Source: Candidatus Colwelliibacteriota bacterium
GTDB taxonomy: Bacteria; Patescibacteriota; Minisyncoccia; UBA6257; Colwellbacteraceae
Direction: 5' to 3'
Assembly (NCBI GenBank): GCA_028711965.1
Contig: JAQTRD010000018.1
Span: forward strand, 1 to 8,091
DNA: 8,091 nt
Both the position numbers and the translations under genes were made by a program. This document shows positions 4,211 to 8,091 of this stretch, piece by piece (the stretch's first letter is position 1; every line of letters starts with the position of its first letter). The notes under the pieces were generated by a model. The model did no database searches. It saw only the letters and a list, made by a program, of their open reading frames with translations, and was not told the DNA's origin.

Positions 4211-5641
4211 ATGACGGAAGAAAAGGCACAATTGAAAAAGAGGCCTCCTATAGTTGTCGTTTTAGGGCATGTTGATCATGGAAAAACAAGCCTTTTGGAC
4301 TATATACGAAAGTCTCGGGTAGCTACCCGAGAAGCCGGAGGAATAACGCAATCAACCGGAGCTTACGAAATCATCCATAATGACGAGAGGATTACATTTG
4401 TTGACACCCCGGGACACGAAGCCTTCCGAGCTATGAGAATGCGAGGAGCGACGATAGCCGACATCGCGGTACTTGTTGTTGCCGCCGATGAAGGACCGAA
4501 GCCTCAAACAGAAGAATCGATAAAGATTCTCGAAGAATCAAACACGCCTTACGTTGTCGCTTTCACAAAAACGGATTCGCCGAGAGCCGATATCGAAAAG
4601 GTAAAGAATGATCTTATGAATGTAGGGGTTTTCTTAGAGGGTTACGGAGGAAGCGTAAGCTATCAAGGTGTTTCCTCGAAGACGGGAGAAGGTATTTCGG
4701 AATTGCTTGATTTGATTCTCTTACTTGCCGAAGTTTCCGAATTGAAGTATGACCCTTATGCAAATCCGCGAGGTTTCATTATTGAGTCAAGAAAAGATAG
4801 CCGCAAAGGAATAGTTGCGTCCGTGATATTGAAAAATGGTATTCTTCGTCCGGGAATTGACGTGAAAACAATTACCGCTTCCGGGCGTATAAAGATACTT
4901 GAAGATTTTACCGGTTCTCCGGTAAAAGAGCTTGTGCCTTCGGCTCCGGCGGTAATAATAGGGTTTGAGGAGATTCCTGCAGTCGGAGAAGAGTTTATTT
5001 GCGGCGATGCCGACGTGTCAGAAATTCTTTCAAGAGAAGTGAAGAATAAGCCTTCTTCGGAAGAGAAGAAAGAAAATATGCTGCCAGCGATACTGAAAGC
5101 AGATGTGGCAGGATCCATCGAAGTTCTGAGAGAGATAATGGAGAGTAAGGTAAAAATATTAGACGCGTCTTCCGGAGATATAAGCGACGGGGACGTAAAA
5201 TCCGCATCAGCGGCGGGAGCCGTCATAATTTCATTCCGATCGAAATTCGGGAATAAGGCAATTGAATCTTTTGCCAAGAATCAGAGAGTGACTGTCCTTG
5301 ACTCCGACATAATATACGAGCTTGTGAAATCGGTTGACGAATATGTGGAAGCAAACACCGCTCCGGAGATTGCCGGACGTCTTGAAGTATTGGGCGTCTT
5401 CGGTAAAAAAGAGGACAAGCAGATAATCGGCGGGAAGGTGTCGGATGGAGTCATTAGAACCGGCAAAAAAGTTGAAATTCGCCGGAAAGGAATATCTCTG
5501 GGAGACGGGAAGATAATTAACTTACAGATAAGCAAAGTCGATGCAAAAGAGGTTCCGGCCGGAACGGAATGCGGGATACTCATTGATTCGATGGCAACAA
5601 TCAAAATAGGGGATGAGCTTTCGCAAACAGCAACTAAATAG
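4211..5641 (+). CDS. infB: Translation initiation factor IF-2, short form
   Basis: IF-2 is the GTPase that brings initiator fMet-tRNA to the ribosome and promotes subunit joining. From ATG 4211 it has 476 residues. The G domain has P-loop GHVDHGKT (19-26), switch I GGITQSTGAY, DTPGHEAF (65-72) with catalytic-type H69, G4 as TKTD (119-122) and G5 as SSK (155-157). Domain II follows (about 183-280, from NPRGFIIESRKDSRKG), then the IF-2 domain 3 (from about 300, LPAILKADVAGSIEVL) and the C-terminal beta-barrel (from about 390) that binds fMet-tRNA. The long N-terminal region of the E. coli (890 aa) and B. subtilis (716 aa) proteins is absent. G4 and switch I deviate from the usual NKxD and GGITQHIGAY. 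An in-frame TTG at 4160 is rejected because the start at 4211 has a weak AAGG nearby and leads straight into the G domain. It overlaps rbfA by 29 bases. Confidence 0.95.
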   Translation: MTEEKAQLKKRPPIVVVLGHVDHGKTSLLDYIRKSRVATREAGGITQSTGAYEIIHNDERITFVDTPGHEAFRAMRMRGATIADIAVLVVAADEGPKPQTEESIKILEESNTPYVVAFTKTDSPRADIEKVKNDLMNVGVFLEGYGGSVSYQGVSSKTGEGISELLDLILLLAEVSELKYDPYANPRGFIIESRKDSRKGIVASVILKNGILRPGIDVKTITASGRIKILEDFTGSPVKELVPSAPAVIIGFEEIPAVGEEFICGDADVSEILSREVKNKPSSEEKKENMLPAILKADVAGSIEVLREIMESKVKILDASSGDISDGDVKSASAAGAVIISFRSKFGNKAIESFAKNQRVTVLDSDIIYELVKSVDEYVEANTAPEIAGRLEVLGVFGKKEDKQIIGGKVSDGVIRTGKKVEIRRKGISLGDGKIINLQISKVDAKEVPAGTECGILIDSMATIKIGDELSQTATK

Positions 5642-5948
5642 CCTTATTAGGAACGAGCTTGTTCCTGTCATTCAAAAAGAAGTTGATTTTCCGGCGGGTG
5701 TTTTAACAACGATTACGAGAGTCGAAGTTTCGGATGAATCGGAAAGGGCTGCCGTTTTCGTAAGTGTAATACCGTCGTCTGATAAAGAGGGTGTGATGAG
5801 GATCCTTAAAGGAAAAAGGAGCGAACTTCAGTCTTTTTTATTCAAGCGCCTTAAAATGAGAGTGGTGCCGCAGATATACTTCGAATATGATGCCGGGCCG
5901 GAGAAGGCGGCAGATATCGAGAGGATAGTACTAGAAGAGAAAAACTAA
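5613..5948 (+). CDS. rbfA: Ribosome-binding factor A
   Basis: RbfA binds the immature 30S subunit and helps mature the 16S rRNA 5' end. The 111-residue protein is close to the usual 110-130. The N-terminus SFRKQQLNSLIRNEL is the typical first helix of the family. The KH-like core follows, with TRVEVSDESERAAVFVSV, then RLKMRVVPQIYFEYD near the end. The start ATG lies 29 bases inside the end of infB, so translation is probably coupled. AGGGG touches the start codon and is too close to be an ideal Shine-Dalgarno. infB-rbfA is a classic gene order, and here nusA and truB are not adjacent. Confidence 0.93.
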   Translation: MSFRKQQLNSLIRNELVPVIQKEVDFPAGVLTTITRVEVSDESERAAVFVSVIPSSDKEGVMRILKGKRSELQSFLFKRLKMRVVPQIYFEYDAGPEKAADIERIVLEEKN

Positions 5949-5954
5949 GTTAGT

Positions 5955-5960
5955 TATAAT
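5955..5960 (+). promoter_or_regulatory. -10 box for tRNA-Cys
   Basis: A consensus TATAAT lies 16 bases before the tRNA, directly after the rbfA stop. No convincing -35 is visible because that position falls inside rbfA. Confidence 0.5.
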
Positions 5961-5975
5961 CTGGTGGTCTTGTCT

Positions 5976-6047
5976 GGCCTGGTAGCCAAGTGGTAAGGCA
6001 AGGGTCTGCAAAACCCTTATACGCGAGTTCGATTCTCGCCCAGGCCT
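5976..6047 (+). tRNA. tRNA-Cys (anticodon GCA)
   Basis: The acceptor is GGCCTGG (5976-5982) with CCAGGCC (6040-6046). The anticodon stem AGGGT/ACCCT encloses CTGCAAA with anticodon GCA at 6008-6010. The T-arm is GCGAG-TTCGATT-CTCGC. Discriminator T73, as expected for Cys, is at 6047. CCA is not encoded exactly (CCC follows). No structured element follows this tRNA, unlike tRNA-Arg and tRNA-Ser. Confidence 0.95.
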
Positions 6048-6071
6048 CCCTATTAGTAATATTTACTGTCC

Positions 6072-6100
6072 TTTATATTAATTGTGGGAAAATATATACT
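6072..6100 (+). promoter_or_regulatory. Possible promoter of tRNA-Leu
   Basis: TTTATA (6072-6077), 17 bases, then TATACT (6095-6100), 11 bases before the tRNA. The -10 is good and the -35 weak. Read-through from tRNA-Cys is an alternative. Confidence 0.4.
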
Positions 6101-6110
6101 CGATAAGTTA

Positions 6111-6195
6111 GCCCAGGTGTTGGAATGGTAGACAATGGAGACTTAAAATCTCCTGCCGATAAAACGGCGTGTGGGTTCGAGTCCCACCCTGGGCA
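6111..6195 (+). tRNA. tRNA-Leu (anticodon TAA)
   Basis: This is a class II tRNA of 85 bases. The acceptor is GCCCAGG (6111-6117) with CCTGGGC (6188-6194). The anticodon stem GGAGA/TCTCC encloses CTTAAAA with anticodon TAA at 6144-6146, reading TTA and TTG. The variable arm is TGCCGATAAAACGGCG and the T-arm GTGGG-TTCGAGT-CCCAC. Discriminator A6195. CCA is not encoded. Confidence 0.95.
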
Positions 6196-6216
6196 CTTAT
6201 ATCAAGAACGCCGCCT

Positions 6217-6245
6217 TTGACAATTACTTAAATAAGTGTTATTTT
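6217..6245 (+). promoter_or_regulatory. Strong promoter of the PGDYG-like gene
   Basis: A consensus TTGACA (6217-6222), 17 bases, then TATTTT (6240-6245) with an extended TGT directly before it. It lies about 40 bases before the ATG at 6285. It separates this gene from the upstream tRNA genes. Confidence 0.75.
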
Positions 6246-6284
6246 CCAATCATTAAAAACTTAATATGAAATGAGAGGAGAGTG

Positions 6285-6782
6285 ATGGAGGTGGAGCCTT
6301 TGTTCATTGAACAAAAGTCTCCCGAGATAAGAAATGCTCTCGATAAAGCGCCCATTTACAGAAAAAGGGTAACGGTAAAAGCTCGCAAGGCTATTGCCGG
6401 AGAAGAGATAACAACCTTTTTCAATGATGGCGCGGGAATTACGAAAGAAACTGAAAATACAGCCGAAGAAGGAGATTGGATCGTTACCAGTCCTCTCGGC
6501 GAGATATATATTGTTAAGGAAAAAATCTTCAACGATTCATACAGAGCTATCGGTGAAGACGGTACATATAAGGCCCGAAAGTTCTGTCGGGCAATAGTTA
6601 ATCCGTACGGGGGACCTGTGAAGATTATGGCTTCATGGGGAAGTTACCAGTCTGGCGGAAGTAACTGCTACATAATTGATTCATGTGACGAAGAGGGAAA
6701 GAGAGATAGTAGCCCGTATATCGTGGCTGCTGAAGCCTTTGACGCTACCTATGAGCTGGTCGAAGACTTCGATAAAAAATAA
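6285..6782 (+). CDS. Small soluble protein, PGDYG-like
   Basis: The product has 165 residues from ATG 6285, with GAGAGGAG just upstream. A GTG three bases earlier is only one base from that site and less likely. There is no signal peptide or membrane helix. The middle segment, AEEGDWIVTSPLGEIYIVKEKIFNDSYRAI (about 68-97), resembles PGDYG-type domains, where a GD-(Y/W)-(I/L)-V core is followed by a G-E-x-Y-x-V-x-x-x-x-F stretch. The function of that family is not established. The two ends are not recognised. The gene has a strong promoter and a strong terminator, so it is an independent unit and possibly well expressed. Confidence 0.72.
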   Translation: MEVEPLFIEQKSPEIRNALDKAPIYRKRVTVKARKAIAGEEITTFFNDGAGITKETENTAEEGDWIVTSPLGEIYIVKEKIFNDSYRAIGEDGTYKARKFCRAIVNPYGGPVKIMASWGSYQSGGSNCYIIDSCDEEGKRDSSPYIVAAEAFDATYELVEDFDKK

Positions 6783-6809
6783 AAAGAGCTTTTTTAAAGC
6801 TCTTTTTTT
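6783..6809. terminator. Bidirectional terminator between convergent genes
   Basis: AAAGAGCTTT (6783-6792) pairs with AAAGCTCTTT (6796-6805) around TTT, followed by a seven-T run on the + strand. On the - strand the hairpin is followed by TTTTTATTTTTT. It ends both the PGDYG-like gene and the valS-prsW-hsp20 unit. Confidence 0.88.
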
Positions 6810-6830
6810 ATAACCATTCAAGACGGATGT

Positions 6831-7214
6831 CTATTCTCCGGACTTCACTTTCAATTTTCTCATCTTTCCTTTGGAGATCTTAGGCAAACGAATATGAAGT
6901 ATGCCGTTTTTGAAGTCCGCTTTTGCTTTGTCCGGATCTATCTCTTGAGGCAATATTATGGATCTGGAAAATTTTCCCCAATAACATTCCTGATAGAGAT
7001 AATTCTCTTCCGATATCTCTTCTGATTTTTGCCTTTCTCCGCGGATAGTGACTGCCTCGCTTGATATGTCTATATCAATATCTTCCGGATCCACGCCGGC
7101 CACGGTAGACTCTATGACGATATCGTCTTCGGTCTGATAAACGTCGATCGTAAGCTGCCCTTCGCTTTCTTCTTGGAGAAAGTCGTTGTTAATCTCAATA
7201 TTTTTTTCTTTCAT
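6831..7214 (-). CDS. Hsp20/alpha-crystallin small heat-shock protein
   Basis: Small heat-shock proteins are ATP-independent chaperones that hold unfolding proteins. The protein has 127 residues. A short acidic N-terminus (1-20) is followed by the alpha-crystallin domain (about 21-112), with AGVDPEDIDIDI, VTIRGER, YWGKFSRSIILP and the A-x-x-x-x-G-I-L signature (ADFKNGILHIRLPK, G104-I105-L106). The C-terminal KLKVK may act as the I-x-I oligomer anchor. The start overlaps the end of the PrsW-type gene by 20 bases, and no Shine-Dalgarno is visible, so translation is probably coupled. No CIRCE or other heat-shock operator is visible, so regulation probably follows the upstream genes. Confidence 0.92.
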   Translation of the reverse strand: MKEKNIEINNDFLQEESEGQLTIDVYQTEDDIVIESTVAGVDPEDIDIDISSEAVTIRGERQKSEEISEENYLYQECYWGKFSRSIILPQEIDPDKAKADFKNGILHIRLPKISKGKMRKLKVKSGE

Positions 7215-7866
7215 GGTAGTATTGCTTTATTTTATCAAATTCATAGAAAAGAATGAATGACAGAAGCAATAAGAACACAATAGGCCACCTTTCAGGTCCG
7301 GAAGCCAATATGAGAAAGTTGAATACAGTATGTATTACTGTTGCCACAACAACTCCGATAAATAGCCTCTGTTTGGCCCAAAAATAGCCAAGCATACCGG
7401 AGGATAGAGCGTGCATAAGAGTTGCTCCCACAAACCGAAGAATAGTAATGCCGGCAAGCTCCGCTATCGAAGCTGCGGTTGAAAAAAAGAAAAAGTTCTC
7501 GACTGTGGCGAATCCCAAGGCGGCGGTTATCATATAAATCATGCGGTCAATCGGCTCGTCAAAATGCCTGCTTGCGCCGACAAAAATGAACACTACGGCA
7601 AACTTTATAACTTCCTCTATGAGAGCATTTCCGGAAATAGACAGGATGGAATATTCTTCTACGGACAGGCAAGAGCACAGAAGACCGAATAGTTTTTCCA
7701 TTCCTATTGCGGCAAAAGCTGAGATCATTCCTATAGCGAAAGTTTTTGTGATAAGCAGTCTCGGTTCCGGTTTTGCGCGGTCTTCAAGAAGAAAGAATAC
7801 TAACCAAATGGAGCTTAGCACGAAGCCAAGCAGCGTGATGATCGGAAAAGTATATATTCCTACCAT
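7195..7866 (-). CDS. PrsW-family intramembrane protease
   Basis: PrsW proteins are glutamic-type intramembrane proteases. In Bacillus PrsW cuts the anti-sigma factor RsiW. This 223-residue protein has about seven hydrophobic segments and all the family signatures: EEVIK at 84-88, DEPIDRMIYMITAALGFATVEN at 103-124 with E123-N124, H152 (GATLMHALSSGMLGY) and H179 (ATVIHTVFNF). The glutamates and histidines are the expected catalytic or metal-site residues, so it looks active. ATG 7866-7864 overlaps the valS stop by seven bases (CCATGGTAG), without a clear Shine-Dalgarno, suggesting coupled translation. Its substrate here is unknown. The DUF3298-like protein at 2867 recalls anti-sigma factor RsiV, but RsiV-type proteins are not PrsW targets as far as known, so no link is claimed. 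Confidence 0.92.
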   Translation of the reverse strand: MVGIYTFPIITLLGFVLSSIWLVFFLLEDRAKPEPRLLITKTFAIGMISAFAAIGMEKLFGLLCSCLSVEEYSILSISGNALIEEVIKFAVVFIFVGASRHFDEPIDRMIYMITAALGFATVENFFFFSTAASIAELAGITILRFVGATLMHALSSGMLGYFWAKQRLFIGVVVATVIHTVFNFLILASGPERWPIVFLLLLSFILFYEFDKIKQYYHERKKY

Positions 7867-8090
7867 GGCTCGGTCATAAGCATATTTCCTTTCTTCGTTT
7901 TATTGGGCATATTTTGCCAGATTGATTCAGTTACAAAGGGCATAAACGGATGAAGCATCTTTAAACACTCTGAAAGGATTATTATAAGCTTCTCTTTCGC
8001 CGCTTCAGCGTCCGCCTCGGCGAACTTTCGGCGAGACGGGTCTTTCAAATCATCCGATTTAATTCTCTCTTTAGATTCTTCGATTACCTT
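7860..8090 (-). CDS. valS: Valyl-tRNA synthetase, C-terminal end (partial)
   Basis: The frame is open to the right window edge and ends with TAG at 7862-7860. The 76 visible residues form the last helices of the class I anticodon-binding domain: KVIEESKERIKSDD, then ECLKMLHPFMPFVTESIWQ, then LMTEPW at the very end. The HPFMPFVTE-x-IWQ pattern is typical of ValS, and IleS is the main alternative. The protein stops where E. coli ValS continues for well over 100 residues with a linker and coiled-coil arm, so this is a shortened form. It is the first visible gene of a - strand series with the PrsW-type and Hsp20 genes. Confidence 0.82.
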   Translation of the reverse strand, partial: KVIEESKERIKSDDLKDPSRRKFAEADAEAAKEKLIIILSECLKMLHPFMPFVTESIWQNMPNKTKKGNMLMTEPW

Positions 8091-8091
8091 T

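Noticed and set aside
6189..6239. A reduced tRNA-linked element after tRNA-Leu (CACTTAT with ATAAGTG)
   Set aside because: Only seven pairs across a long loop, no copy of the tRNA-Leu end, no GGGGTCGGGA, and the 3' half lies inside the promoter at 6217-6245.

Overview
The window looks like a chromosome segment from a Patescibacteria/CPR (Parcubacteria-like) bacterium. This is inferred from gene content: an IF-2 cut down to its GTPase and C-terminal domains, very small genes, a half-length MFS protein, tRNA genes without encoded CCA, and AT-rich, tight intergenic spaces. No marker in the window fixes the taxon.

Layout. (1) 1-96 holds the end of an unknown + strand gene, facing a small cupin gene (149-544, -) across a shared hairpin. 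(2) 597-1140 holds tRNA-Arg(GCG) and a long non-coding stretch of structured repeats. (3) 1148-1450 is a Cys-rich 100-residue protein, and 1507-1857 (-) a two-helix membrane protein. The two converge on a terminator. (4) 1990-2277 holds tRNA-Ser(GCT) followed by a second copy of the structured element seen after tRNA-Arg. (5) 2289-3724 holds a six-helix MFS-type half protein and a membrane-anchored DUF4163/DUF3298-like protein. (6) 3725-4210 has no convincing gene but contains at least seven short perfect hairpins in about 200 bases. (7) 4211-5948 is infB-rbfA, a translation/ribosome-maturation pair with overlapping genes, then tRNA-Cys(GCA), tRNA-Leu(TAA) and a small PGDYG-like gene with a strong promoter. 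(8) On the - strand from the right edge, valS (3' end), a PrsW-family membrane protease and an Hsp20 chaperone overlap end to start, like an operon.

The main candidate for something undescribed is the tRNA-linked element. Directly after both tRNA-Arg and tRNA-Ser lies a ~190-base non-coding unit. Each unit starts with an AT-rich hairpin rooted at the tRNA 3' end, then has an inverted copy of that tRNA's T-arm, the shared 10-mer GGGGTCGGGA, and two or three hairpins whose stems differ in sequence but keep pairing. Each ends with a direct copy of the 3' end of its own host tRNA. Thus the edges are host-specific and the core is shared. The Arg copy is followed by a 135-base palindromic unit with 26-base inverted ends and by another inverted T-arm copy. 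tRNA-Cys and tRNA-Leu in the same window lack the element. The layout fits a tiny non-coding element inserted at tRNA 3' ends, or a structured tRNA trailer RNA. The sequence alone does not decide between them.
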